A DNA stretch of 64,000 bases, taken from Marinobacter sp. NP-4(2019). GTDB taxonomy: Bacteria > Pseudomonadota > Gammaproteobacteria > Pseudomonadales > Oleiphilaceae. The stretch is from positions 2,976,001 to 3,040,000 of the forward strand of contig NZ_CP034142.1 in assembly GCF_003994855.1 (NCBI RefSeq), in the 5' to 3' direction. The notes below the pieces were generated by a model. That model was not told the DNA's origin. It made no database searches and saw nothing but the letters and a program-made list of their open reading frames with translations. The position numbers were made by a program, and so were the translations under genes. Below are positions 1-8,234 of this stretch, in pieces. Position 1 is the stretch's first letter, and every line of letters starts with the position of its first letter.

Positions 1-633
1 GCGCTCCCGAGGCATAACGCACGCCAGCAGTGAATCGGAAAACAGCGAACCGTGTTCCTTTACTGTACTCATCCCCGCAACATACACAGCCCCATTAAGA
101 CGATAGTCAGCGGGATATTCTTGAGACCGCCTGGGAGTTTTCAGGTCCAGTCCATGCAATCTCCCATCAGAGTCCACCTGTCCACACCACGCCAGAGGAT
201 GGTCAACCTTGCAAACTGAAACCACAGATTCCCCACCTCCACGCCTGAAGATCTCAACGGCATTCCTGATATCTTCGCTCTGCCTTAGCGGGGAGGTGGG
301 TTGAAGCAGGATAATTGTATCCGGATGGTATCCAGCCCGTTCTTCACGGGCAATAACGTCACGTACCACATCAATTGTTGCAGCTGAGTCAGTGGCCAGG
401 TCTGGGTGGCGCTTAACACCGATAACGGTGTCCGGATAATGCGGCAACAGTTTCAGGATTTCCGGATCATCGGACGTAACTACGATCCTTGTCGATATAT
501 TGGCCTCAAGAGCTGCCTCAATCGTCCAGCAAATCATCGGTTTTCCTGCCAGGGGCAAAACATTTTTACGAGGCAGCCGACGACTCCCTGCCCTGGCAGG
601 GATAATGACCAGGTTGCGATCACGAACCGTCAT
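1..633 (-). CDS. legF: CMP-legionaminic (nonulosonic) acid cytidylyltransferase, 3' end beyond window
   Basis: Activates a nonulosonic acid with CTP, the last cytoplasmic step before transfer to a protein or glycan. I translated this from the ATG at 633; the frame stays open to base 1, so about 211 residues are present and only a short C-terminus is missing. The N-terminus carries the family signature IIPARAGSRRLPRKN (residues 10-24), and LLQPTSPLR follows near residue 105; both are typical of NeuA/LegF/PseF enzymes. The start overlaps the end of the upstream nucleotidyltransferase gene by 14 bases, so it is the last visible gene of the leg operon. Family assignment is firm. The exact sugar (legionaminic rather than neuraminic) is inferred from the GDP-type neighbours. 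Confidence 0.9.
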   Translation of the reverse strand, partial: MTVRDRNLVIIPARAGSRRLPRKNVLPLAGKPMICWTIEAALEANISTRIVVTSDDPEILKLLPHYPDTVIGVKRHPDLATDSAATIDVVRDVIAREERAGYHPDTIILLQPTSPLRQSEDIRNAVEIFRRGGGESVVSVCKVDHPLAWCGQVDSDGRLHGLDLKTPRRSQEYPADYRLNGAVYVAGMSTVKEHGSLFSDSLLACVMPRER

Positions 634-1681
634 TCAACAAACCCTGAACCTCATCCTGCGCTTTCTGAAAGTCGTTCATCTGACCTACGTCGAGCCAGTA
701 CTCGTGAAGCGGAAACATGGCTACCTTCCGGCCTTTTCCAATAATGCCCTCCAGCACTGTCGGCATGTCTACCCTGGTTCCCGGCTTAACGCTCTTTACC
801 AGCTCGGGAGACAAGACATACATTCCCGCATTGATAAAACACTTATGGGCCGGCTTTTCGACCATGCTCCGGACATGAGTGCCCTCACTCTGAACGACGC
901 CGTAAGGGATCTGGTACTCAAACTCGCGCACACACATCGTGGCCGCGCAATTCTGTTCCTGATGAAAGTCCAGCAAGCCCACATAATTGGGTGTGGTCAG
1001 CAGATCTCCGTTCATCATGATCAGCGGCAGGTCTATCTCATCATGAGGAAGCAGTCCAAGTGCTCCGCCGGTCCCCAGCGGCTCTTCCTCATGGATATAG
1101 CGGATAGTGACCCCCCAATGGCTGCCATCTCCAAAATAGTCCCTGATCATCTGGGGCAGATAGTGGGTTGAGATAAAAAAGCGGTGAAAGCCAGCATCGA
1201 TAAAGCTTTCAAGGATGAGTTCCAGTATCGGTTTGTCCCCCACCTTCAACATGGGTTTTGGGCAGGTGTTGGTTAATGGCCTCAACCGTGTGCCGAACCC
1301 CCCAGCCATCAGGAAAACCGGATTATCAAGCATTCGCTTGTCCAACAACGAATGCAGAGTCTCCAGGCCAACAACTCGCCCTTCGTCATCCACCATAGGC
1401 AGCTGCAAAAGTTCGGCATTCTCCATAACCGACAGAATACGCTGGTGACTCCAGCCCTTCCGGCCTGTCCGAGGTCTGGAACACATCACGTCAGCAACTG
1501 GCTGGTCCATCGGCACATGCCTGATCAGGGCCCGGCGAAGGTCTCCATCTGTCAGCGTTCCCAAAAGCCTGCCGTCGCTATCAACAATAAGGGCGATACG
1601 TAAAGCTCCCTTATCCAGAACCTCGATTGCATCGGCTAACGGTGTCTCTGGTGAGACCAAAACTGACTGCCATTTCTTCAT
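620..1681 (-). CDS. ptmE: CBS-domain sugar-1-phosphate nucleotidyltransferase, PtmE-like
   Basis: Predicted to make the GDP-activated glucosamine precursor used by the GDP branch of legionaminic acid synthesis, as PtmE does in Campylobacter. The 353-residue product has a pair of CBS repeats at about residues 8-115, then a nucleotidyltransferase domain whose loop AGGFGTRLRPLT begins at residue 126. An upstream in-frame extension exists, but the ATG at 1681 forms an ATGA overlap with the end of legH and begins at the conserved CBS region, so I prefer it. The CBS pair may sense a nucleotide. Guanylyl rather than uridylyl specificity is inferred from gene context only. Confidence 0.85.
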   Translation of the reverse strand: MKKWQSVLVSPETPLADAIEVLDKGALRIALIVDSDGRLLGTLTDGDLRRALIRHVPMDQPVADVMCSRPRTGRKGWSHQRILSVMENAELLQLPMVDDEGRVVGLETLHSLLDKRMLDNPVFLMAGGFGTRLRPLTNTCPKPMLKVGDKPILELILESFIDAGFHRFFISTHYLPQMIRDYFGDGSHWGVTIRYIHEEEPLGTGGALGLLPHDEIDLPLIMMNGDLLTTPNYVGLLDFHQEQNCAATMCVREFEYQIPYGVVQSEGTHVRSMVEKPAHKCFINAGMYVLSPELVKSVKPGTRVDMPTVLEGIIGKGRKVAMFPLHEYWLDVGQMNDFQKAQDEVQGLLNDGS

Positions 1682-2358
1682 TCGAGCCCCCGGCGCCTGA
1701 TATTGGATTGATAGTGTGTAGAAGCCAGCCGGTATGTGCTGTCGGGCTCCGCATCGTGACGCAACGTCACGCCCGCCCCAATAACCGACCTCGCACCGAC
1801 ACTCACCCCTTGAGTTACTGTCGCACCGGCCCCGATGAAGGCACCTTCTCCAATTGTAACGTTCCCGCAAATCGTTGCTCCGGGTGCTACGTGGACATGA
1901 GGCCCGACAGTAGATTCATGATCAATGGACGCGCCGGTATTGATAATGGCGTTCTCGTGGATCACGGAACCAACCTGCACAGTCGCTCCTGCCATAATCT
2001 GTGCTCCGCTATGAAGCTCCGTGCTCCGGGATACGAATGCCGTTGGGTGAACCCACTCCGGAAAATGAAAACCTTTCGCTTTCATTGCACAGAAAAGGTT
2101 TCGCCGGCTGAGTGACTGTGGCAAGAAGCCCACGCCATTGGCCAGGGCCACCTCATTAACGTCGAACTCATCAACTATGTCGTCTGCTCCCAGCACTGAC
2201 AAACCCTGCCACTTAGCAGTTTGAGAGGATGCGAGAACCGGGTCGCAAACTCCCAGTATCGGAACCCGGCACTCCGTCAGTAAATCAATCAGAACCCGCG
2301 CATGCCCACCAGCGCCCAACACGATGACCGGCAGAGACTCGCCGTCAACGCGGGTCAT
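1678..2358 (-). CDS. legH: NeuD/PglD-family sugar O- or N-acetyltransferase
   Basis: Likely acetylates the 4-amino group of the legionaminic acid precursor (LegH role). The 226-residue protein has a Rossmann-like N-terminus with LGAGGHARVLIDLL (residues 14-27), the usual start of PglD/NeuD proteins that binds the sugar nucleotide. From about residue 103 on it shows left-handed beta-helix hexapeptide repeats such as GAQIMAGATV and GAFIGAGATV. ATGA overlaps couple it to legI upstream and the ptmE-like gene downstream. NeuD proteins that O-acetylate finished sialic acids look similar, so the exact acceptor is inferred from its place among leg genes. Confidence 0.82.
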   Translation of the reverse strand: MTRVDGESLPVIVLGAGGHARVLIDLLTECRVPILGVCDPVLASSQTAKWQGLSVLGADDIVDEFDVNEVALANGVGFLPQSLSRRNLFCAMKAKGFHFPEWVHPTAFVSRSTELHSGAQIMAGATVQVGSVIHENAIINTGASIDHESTVGPHVHVAPGATICGNVTIGEGAFIGAGATVTQGVSVGARSVIGAGVTLRHDAEPDSTYRLASTHYQSNIRRRGLE

Positions 2359-3428
2359 AATGTCTCTCCCGCTTTATAATCCCGCTGCGCCTTCTGCCCG
2401 ATCTGATCCCAGTAGTGCATTGCTGAGAGGCCGCCACCTGCGCGCCCCGTTGTCACGTTCTGCCCGGTAAACACCTCTCCTTCACGCACATCCTGGGCGG
2501 TCACAAGACTTTGCCGCGCGGCACGACGGGTATCCCATTCACTGGGCTGAGGCCCTTTGTAACCGTCCCCGAACGCTAGTTCCAGGGAGCGGATATCTCT
2601 CACCAGCGCAGTCAGCTCATCCGGCTCCAGCGAGGCCTTATGATCTGGCCCGGGAAGACTGCGATCAAGGGTGAAATGCTTTTCGATTATCCGTGCTCCA
2701 CGTGCCACTGCTGCCAAAGCAACCAGGTTTCCCTGAGTATGGTCGGAGTAGCCCACTGGCAGATGAAATGCCTTGCTCAAGGTGTCCATCGCCAAAAGGT
2801 TCACTTCGTTCAGAGGAGTGGGATACTGCGAAGTACAATGCAGCAAACTGACCCGCTCCTGTAATCTGGTCCGGGCCATGCCATCACTCCAGCACCGCCA
2901 GACTGCATGCAAGGAATCAGGTTCCTCGGCCTCATGCATACCATGACAAAGCACAGCCAACGCTTGCTCTACATCAGAGAGACTCGCCATGCCGGTGGAA
3001 ACAACGAGTGGTTTTCCAGTGCGGGCGAAATCCCAAAGCAGAGGGCCGTTGGTGAGCTCACCCGAAGGAATCTTGTACAACGGGAGGTTGAGGGTTTCCA
3101 GGAAGGCGAGACTCTCTCTATCGAACGCCGTGGATAGAAACTGAATACCTTTTTGCCGGGCATGCTGCTGCAAGGGCTCATGCCATTCAGGCGGCAACTC
3201 AAGTGCCCGCAGCATTTCCAACTGGCTTTGGTGGGCATCGGTTGTGCGCTGTTGGTATGCCGCCTTCGGCGCCGTGGAGGATGCCAGTCGCTTGGCACTG
3301 AACGTCTGGAATTTTACCGCGTCAGCCCCGGAAGCTGCAGCAACATCTATCAGGGCCATCGCCCGATCCAGATCACCGTTATGGTTAACGCCCGCCTCGG
3401 CAATGATATAGATGTTGGATTTGCCCAT
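2355..3428 (-). CDS. legI: N,N'-diacetyllegionaminate synthase (NeuB family)
   Basis: Condenses a 6-deoxy-mannosamine derivative with phosphoenolpyruvate to give the nine-carbon legionaminic acid. The protein opens with IYIIAEAGVNHNG, the NeuB signature, and has the TIM-barrel segment GYSDHTQGNLVALAAVARGA. The C-terminus has an SAF antifreeze-like domain (about residues 295-357, with RRSLVTAQDV-type sequence), the normal NeuB architecture. I use the ATG at 3428, which lies just after the legG stop; an upstream in-frame ATG at 3449 would add seven residues and overlap legG. The gene ends in an ATGA overlap with legH. Sialic versus legionaminic substrate is decided by the neighbouring legB and legC. 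Confidence 0.9.
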   Translation of the reverse strand: MGKSNIYIIAEAGVNHNGDLDRAMALIDVAAASGADAVKFQTFSAKRLASSTAPKAAYQQRTTDAHQSQLEMLRALELPPEWHEPLQQHARQKGIQFLSTAFDRESLAFLETLNLPLYKIPSGELTNGPLLWDFARTGKPLVVSTGMASLSDVEQALAVLCHGMHEAEEPDSLHAVWRCWSDGMARTRLQERVSLLHCTSQYPTPLNEVNLLAMDTLSKAFHLPVGYSDHTQGNLVALAAVARGARIIEKHFTLDRSLPGPDHKASLEPDELTALVRDIRSLELAFGDGYKGPQPSEWDTRRAARQSLVTAQDVREGEVFTGQNVTTGRAGGGLSAMHYWDQIGQKAQRDYKAGETL

Positions 3429-3435
3429 GGGATGA

Positions 3436-4587
3436 CTACCTGATGTCATGAAAGTGCTTATTTCTCAATAACGGCTGTGAAGCCAGAATCTTTACTATCT
3501 TGCCAGCGGCATTACCTGCCCCGTATGGATTACTGACATTCGCGCAATATTCACTGAAGGAAGGAAGCAGAGCGTGTTCGATTGCCTTTCGAATACTCAC
3601 TTCTTCGGCATCACAGTGCACTACGGAATCGGCAGCAAGACGCCCCGCCTGGCGCTGCCCGATGTTGACTGTAGGAACTCCGAGACCAGGCACTTCGATC
3701 AGACCGCTTGACGAATTACCAATAACAGCATCAGCTTCCGCTACCGCCGACAAATAACGGCGGAATCCCAATGACCTGATTGCCAACACCCTGTGAGGTT
3801 GCCGTTCGGCGAATGATTCCAATAGCGAAATTAAAGATTCACTGCCGTTATCCGCATTGGGATAGGTCAGAATAATATTGTGATCCGTAAAGCCGTCTAA
3901 TGCGTCAAGCAATGCCCGGAAGCTTTCTTCCGGAGGCTCCATAGCTGCTGTCACCGGGTGATAGGTCACCAGGAAAAAAGGCCTGTCCAGGGCGAAGCCA
4001 AGGCTCTCGGAGAGCTCGTCCCGGGTGTACCTTGGCGTGCGCATCACATGATCAAGACCAACTGCACCCACATTAAAAACCGTTTCCGGACTTTCGCCCA
4101 GTTGAATGACGCGGCGCCGATAGTCTTCGGCCGCGACAAAATGCAGGGTCGACATCTTGGTGATGGCATGACGGATAGCGTCGTCGTATGCGCCTTCAGT
4201 AAGCTCTCCGCCGTGAAGATGGGCAATAGGAATGCCCATTACCAGTGCAGTCTGAGCCGCGGCCAAGGCCTCAAAACGATCGCCCAGAATCACCAGGACG
4301 TCGGGTGCCAGCCGTTCCAAAGCGTCCGCCATACCAATAGTCCCCAACCCGATCGACTTGGCGACACCAACACCGGTATTCGAGGACAACAACAAATCAA
4401 TCTTCGCATCAATCTTGAAGCCATCCTCTTCAATACACCTCCATGTGTCTCCAAACCGGGGAGACAGGTGCATTGCGCCAACGATAACGTTCAATTCCAG
4501 GGACGCCGAAGCTTCAATTTCCTTCATAAGCCAGTACAGCAAACCGTATTCGGCACGACTTCCGGTAAACACCGCAATGCGTCGCAT
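3436..4587 (-). CDS. legG: Hydrolysing nucleotide-sugar 2-epimerase (NeuC/LegG family)
   Basis: Inverts C2 and removes the nucleotide from the diacetylated bacillosamine-type precursor, giving the free mannose-configured sugar used by LegI. The 383-residue protein starts MRRIAVFTGSRAEYGLL, the NeuC-type N-terminus, and contains GDRFEALAAAQTALVMGIP and HLHGGELTEGAYDD, conserved in the hydrolysing UDP-GlcNAc 2-epimerase fold. GNSSSGLIE near the C-terminus is the nucleotide-binding loop. Start and stop overlap the neighbours (TGATG with legC), indicating translational coupling. NeuC (sialic acid) is the alternative; context favours the legionaminic route. Confidence 0.9.
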   Translation of the reverse strand: MRRIAVFTGSRAEYGLLYWLMKEIEASASLELNVIVGAMHLSPRFGDTWRCIEEDGFKIDAKIDLLLSSNTGVGVAKSIGLGTIGMADALERLAPDVLVILGDRFEALAAAQTALVMGIPIAHLHGGELTEGAYDDAIRHAITKMSTLHFVAAEDYRRRVIQLGESPETVFNVGAVGLDHVMRTPRYTRDELSESLGFALDRPFFLVTYHPVTAAMEPPEESFRALLDALDGFTDHNIILTYPNADNGSESLISLLESFAERQPHRVLAIRSLGFRRYLSAVAEADAVIGNSSSGLIEVPGLGVPTVNIGQRQAGRLAADSVVHCDAEEVSIRKAIEHALLPSFSEYCANVSNPYGAGNAAGKIVKILASQPLLRNKHFHDIR

Positions 4588-5750
4588 CAGTCAGGTCCTC
4601 CCGCCTTAACACCGCTCGGTAGGTTAACGAGCCGCTCTTCCAGCCACTGCGCATTGCTCAGATCACCCGCAGGCGCATTTCTATACATGGGCAGTCGATT
4701 CATAAGTTGCCAGACTGGCCGGGTCATCACACCCCGATCGTTCGTCAGTTTCAGCAGCGCATCACGCTCTGAACGGTCACTGCATAAAACGGCGTTCAGC
4801 CAATAGTTGCTTCGACAGTCTTTGGGTTCACTGATGAAATCGAGGCTGCTGTGTCTGAAACAATTGGAATAAGCTTCGGCGAGACGTCGCTTTTCCCGAA
4901 TAAAATCTTCAAGCAGCTCCAATTGGGCGCAACCAAGTGCCGCATTCAGGTTAGGCATGCGGTAGTTGTAGCCAATCTCATCGTGAACGTACTCGTAGGC
5001 ATGAGGTTGCTTCGCTGTAGTGGTGAGGTGTTTTGCACGCTCTGCAAGCACCTGTCCGGACAGAATCATTCCCCCGCCCCCGGTTGTCATGATCTTGTTG
5101 CCGTTGAAGCTGAGCGTACCAATGTCGCCGATGGTGCCCGTGTGTCGCCCCTTATAAAAACTCCCCAATGACTCCGCTGCGTCCTCGACTAAAGCCAGCC
5201 CCCATTGCCGGCATACGCGCACCAAGCCATCAATATCCGCAGGATGGCCAAACGTATGCATTGGCAGGCAGGCTCGGATGACTTTTCCACTAACCCGCTC
5301 ACGACAGACACCCTCGGCATCCCTGATAGCATGTTCCTCAAGCCAACGCTCGACCGCTTGCGGCGACAGACCCAGCGTCTCCCGATCCACATCAAGAAAG
5401 ATCGGGGTTGCGCCGCAATAAGCAATCGCATTGCACGTTGCAACAAAGGTCAGCGGTTGGGTAATCACGTAGCTATCAGGCGCCACGCCAACCAGACGCA
5501 ACGCAACGTGCAGGGCCGCCGTGCCATTTACGGTTGCGACCGCCCTCGGGCTGGAGGTGTATGTCGCCACTTCCGATTCAAGTCGATCAACAAATCCGCC
5601 TACACTCGAAACAAAGGTCGAATCGATGGCCTCTGTGACATAAGCCTTTTCATTTCCACGAAAAACCGGTGCGTGCAGGGGAATGAATTCATTTGTGCTG
5701 TAATGATCCCGCACAAACTCGATTAACTGATCACAGGCGGAAGAAATCAT
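4587..5750 (-). CDS. legC: LegC-family PLP-dependent aminotransferase
   Basis: Adds the 4-amino group to the 4-keto-6-deoxy sugar made by LegB, using pyridoxal phosphate. The 387-residue protein belongs to the DegT/DnrJ/EryC1 fold: VEDAAESLGS (188-197) holds the cofactor-contacting aspartate, and Lys219 in SFNGNKIMTTGGGG is the expected Schiff-base lysine. The N-terminal HAPVFRGNEKAYVTEAIDS (about 25-43) is characteristic of the LegC group. Its ATG overlaps the legB stop (ATGA) and its own stop overlaps the legG start. Assignment as a sugar aminotransferase is secure; LegC specificity follows from sequence style and neighbours. Confidence 0.92.
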   Translation of the reverse strand: MISSACDQLIEFVRDHYSTNEFIPLHAPVFRGNEKAYVTEAIDSTFVSSVGGFVDRLESEVATYTSSPRAVATVNGTAALHVALRLVGVAPDSYVITQPLTFVATCNAIAYCGATPIFLDVDRETLGLSPQAVERWLEEHAIRDAEGVCRERVSGKVIRACLPMHTFGHPADIDGLVRVCRQWGLALVEDAAESLGSFYKGRHTGTIGDIGTLSFNGNKIMTTGGGGMILSGQVLAERAKHLTTTAKQPHAYEYVHDEIGYNYRMPNLNAALGCAQLELLEDFIREKRRLAEAYSNCFRHSSLDFISEPKDCRSNYWLNAVLCSDRSERDALLKLTNDRGVMTRPVWQLMNRLPMYRNAPAGDLSNAQWLEERLVNLPSGVKAGGPD

Positions 5751-6736
5751 ACGTTGTAGATATCAGCTTTATATCGGGCAAGATTATCCGCCCGGGTAAA
5801 CCAGTCAATGGTTTTGGTCAGGCCGCGACGAAGATCATGGCGTGGCGCGAAACCGGTGAGCTCCCGGATCAACGTGTTATCGCCCCATAAGCGAAACACT
5901 TCCGACTTCCCGGGGCGCATACGCTCCTCATCGGTTATAAAGGATACCTCGCTGTTCATGATGTCACGGATCATGTTCAGGGTATCACCGACGGAAATCT
6001 CATTATTCGAGGCAATATTCACGGTCTCTCCTATTGCCGTCTCGCACCGGGCCAATGCCAGAAACCCCTCACAGGTATCTTCAACATAGTTGAAGTCACG
6101 TGTTGGCGTTGTGTCCCCCAGCTTTATTTCACGTTGTCCTGCAGCTATCTGACTGATGATCGTAGGAATCACGGCGCGTGCGGATTGTCGCGGACCATAA
6201 GTATTAAAGGGGCGGGCAATCGTAAGCGGAAGATTGAAAGCATTGTAGAAGCTCATCGCCATAGCATCGGCGGCAATCTTCGAAGCACTGTAAGGCGACT
6301 GCGCCTGGAGCGGATGGTTTTCGTCAATCGGCACATACCGGGCAGTGCCATAAACCTCACTGGTGGAAGTATGAATGATCCGCTCGACGCCATTTTCAAG
6401 CGCCGCCTGGCAGATGTTTAATGTACCTTTTACGTTGGTATCCACATAACTGTCGGGGGCCAGATAGGAGTATGGGATAGCAATCAATGCGGCAAGGTGA
6501 AAAACCGTATGAACGCCTTTGGTCACATGCTTACAAAAATGCGGATCACGAATGTCTCCGCACCGGACATCAACCTGACCAAGCGAAGGAATATCCTCCA
6601 GCCACCCCCAGCTATTAAAGGAATTATATTGCGCCAAGGCCCGCACTTCGTATCCTTCACGCAGCAGAAGTTCAGTCAGGTGAGACCCAATAAAGCCATC
6701 GGCGCCAGTTACCAACATTAACGATTTACCAGCCAT
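5747..6736 (-). CDS. legB: NAD-dependent nucleotide-sugar 4,6-dehydratase
   Basis: First enzyme of the legionaminic pathway; converts a GDP-linked GlcNAc-type sugar to its 4-keto-6-deoxy form. The 329-residue extended SDR has TGADGFIGSHL (10-20) for NAD, TSTSE (123-127), and the catalytic Y149-x3-K153 in SPYSASK. RPFNTYGPRQ and the C-terminal tail resemble the LegB group. An in-frame GTG at 6745 precedes the ATG at 6736; I prefer the ATG because the conserved sequence starts right after it. As the promoter-proximal gene of the leg operon it faces fliC across a 293-bp divergent region, so its promoter must lie there. Confidence 0.9.
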   Translation of the reverse strand: MAGKSLMLVTGADGFIGSHLTELLLREGYEVRALAQYNSFNSWGWLEDIPSLGQVDVRCGDIRDPHFCKHVTKGVHTVFHLAALIAIPYSYLAPDSYVDTNVKGTLNICQAALENGVERIIHTSTSEVYGTARYVPIDENHPLQAQSPYSASKIAADAMAMSFYNAFNLPLTIARPFNTYGPRQSARAVIPTIISQIAAGQREIKLGDTTPTRDFNYVEDTCEGFLALARCETAIGETVNIASNNEISVGDTLNMIRDIMNSEVSFITDEERMRPGKSEVFRLWGDNTLIRELTGFAPRHDLRRGLTKTIDWFTRADNLARYKADIYNV

Positions 6737-7029
6737 AGCAACCACTACTCAAACAGTTATTTTCACTGAAGGTTACCACAAAACCGTGGGCACCCACCGA
6801 CTCCCGGTGGCTCCTGCTGACTACCGATAGTGAACGGTTTACACGTCAAAAAAGCGGCAATCGACTGCCTATATCTGATGCCATCCAAATCGACAAGCAT
6901 CTTCGAACTTAGAATTCTCACATACAAATCAATACCTTAAAAACACAAACAGCGATTGGCATGATGTTCGCTTTACTTTTGAAAACGGCAACAACGCGAT
7001 AATCGAGCCGGCAAGACAGGAGAATACCC
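6737..7029. promoter_or_regulatory. Divergent intergenic region between legB and fliC
   Basis: This gene-free stretch must carry promoters for the leftward leg operon and the rightward flagellin gene. It contains a GG-N10-GC sigma-54 site (listed separately) and a polypurine ribosome-binding sequence GACAGGAGAA just before the fliC ATG. A GCGATAA-like block near 7005 recalls a sigma-28 minus-10 element, but no matching minus-35 lies at the right spacing. I see no clear promoter for legB. Confidence 0.6.
6956..6973 (+). promoter_or_regulatory. Candidate sigma-54 promoter of the flagellin gene
   Basis: The sequence TTGGCATGATGTTCGCTT has GG at 6958-6959 and GC at 6970-6971, exactly ten bases apart as sigma-54 requires. 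It matches the YTGGCACG-N4-TTGCW consensus with two mismatches. Transcription would start near 6983, leaving a leader of about 46 bases to the ATG at 7030. Sigma-54 control of flagellar genes through FleQ/FlrC-type activators is established in polar-flagellated gammaproteobacteria. Use of this particular site is inferred. Confidence 0.5.
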
Positions 7030-8193
7030 ATGCCTCAGATCATCAACACGAATATTGCCTCACTTAACGCCCAGCGAAACCTGAATGCGTCACAGTCTGA
7101 TGCGAACACAGCGCTTCAAAGACTGTCTTCCGGCCTGAGGATCAATTCCGCAAAAGACGATGCCGCTGGACTCGCCATTTCTGAAAGATTTGAATCGCAG
7201 ATCACCGGTCTTAATATGGCGCAGCGCAATGCCAACGACGGTATTTCTCTCGCTCAAACCACCGAAGGCGCGCTCGACGAGATCACCAACAACCTGCAGA
7301 GAATTCGTGAGTTGGCCGTTCAGGCAGCTAACGCTTCGAACAGCCCCTCCGACAGAGCAGCACTGAACGCAGAAGTTCAACAGCGTGTGGAAGAGATCAA
7401 TCGAATTTCTGGCCAAACTTCCTTCAACAGCCTCAAAGTCCTCGACGGCAGTCTTATAACCCAGACCTTCCAGGTTGGCGCAAATGCCGGCGAAACCATC
7501 AGCGTTTCCGGTTTTGATACTCGGGGATCCCAACTCGGCTCCACCATCAATCAGACCACAGACCTGCTCCAGCTCACTGACGGTACCGGGGACACGCTCG
7601 AAACCATTTTCAATGAAGGGCGAACCACTGACATTTCTTTCGACATTACCGGGATCGACGGCGCACTCACTAACGTAACGGTGACAGATGCCGGGTCCCT
7701 GCAGGACGTCCTGGGTCAAATCAACGCCCAGTCGCCTAACACCGGTGTGAGTGTAAACATGGACCGGACCAACGAAGAGCTGATCCTCTCTTCGCAGTTC
7801 GGAGAAGATTTCAGTGTAGCGATAGATCCAGGCGGCACCACCCAGACCGTGGCAGCGACAGCTGCGGCGAATACGGTCAACCTGAACGACACAGATATCT
7901 CTACCCAGGATGGTGCTGACCTGGCCATGATCTCCGTCGACTATGTGATCGAGAGCATCAACGGCATCCGTGCCGAACTCGGTGCGGTCCAGAATCGCTT
8001 CGAATCCACCATCGCCAACCTAAGCACCACCTCCGAGAACCTGTCAGCCTCCAACAGCCGAATTCGCGACGCCGATTTCGCTGCCGAATCCGCCGAGCTG
8101 GCCCGCACCCAGGTGCTACAGCAGGCCGGCCTGTCCGTTCTGGCGCAGGCCAATGCGCGGCCGCAGCAGGTGTTGCAGTTGCTGCAGGGGTAA
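7030..8193 (+). CDS. fliC: Flagellin
   Basis: Structural subunit of the flagellar filament. The 387-residue protein begins MPQIINTNIASLNAQRNLN and ends RPQQVLQLLQG, the classical D0 coiled-coil ends. The conserved D1 stretches LSSGLRINSAKDDAAGLAI and RIRDADFAAESAEL are in place. The middle (about 180-290) is short and rich in Thr, Asn and Asp, so surface domains D2/D3 are small. There is no signal peptide, as expected for type III export. A strong AGGAGA ribosome site precedes the ATG. The adjacent leg operon suggests that Ser/Thr residues of the surface domain may carry a nonulosonic acid; this is inference. Confidence 0.97.
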   Translation: MPQIINTNIASLNAQRNLNASQSDANTALQRLSSGLRINSAKDDAAGLAISERFESQITGLNMAQRNANDGISLAQTTEGALDEITNNLQRIRELAVQAANASNSPSDRAALNAEVQQRVEEINRISGQTSFNSLKVLDGSLITQTFQVGANAGETISVSGFDTRGSQLGSTINQTTDLLQLTDGTGDTLETIFNEGRTTDISFDITGIDGALTNVTVTDAGSLQDVLGQINAQSPNTGVSVNMDRTNEELILSSQFGEDFSVAIDPGGTTQTVAATAAANTVNLNDTDISTQDGADLAMISVDYVIESINGIRAELGAVQNRFESTIANLSTTSENLSASNSRIRDADFAAESAELARTQVLQQAGLSVLAQANARPQQVLQLLQG

Positions 8194-8234
8194 ACGAGTA
8201 AACGGTAACCATAGCAGGTCTTAAGAGGTGTCCC

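Noticed and set aside
6990..7012. Sigma-28 promoter for fliC
   Set aside because: A GCGATAA-like minus-10 exists but no TAAA element lies at the 15-base spacing.
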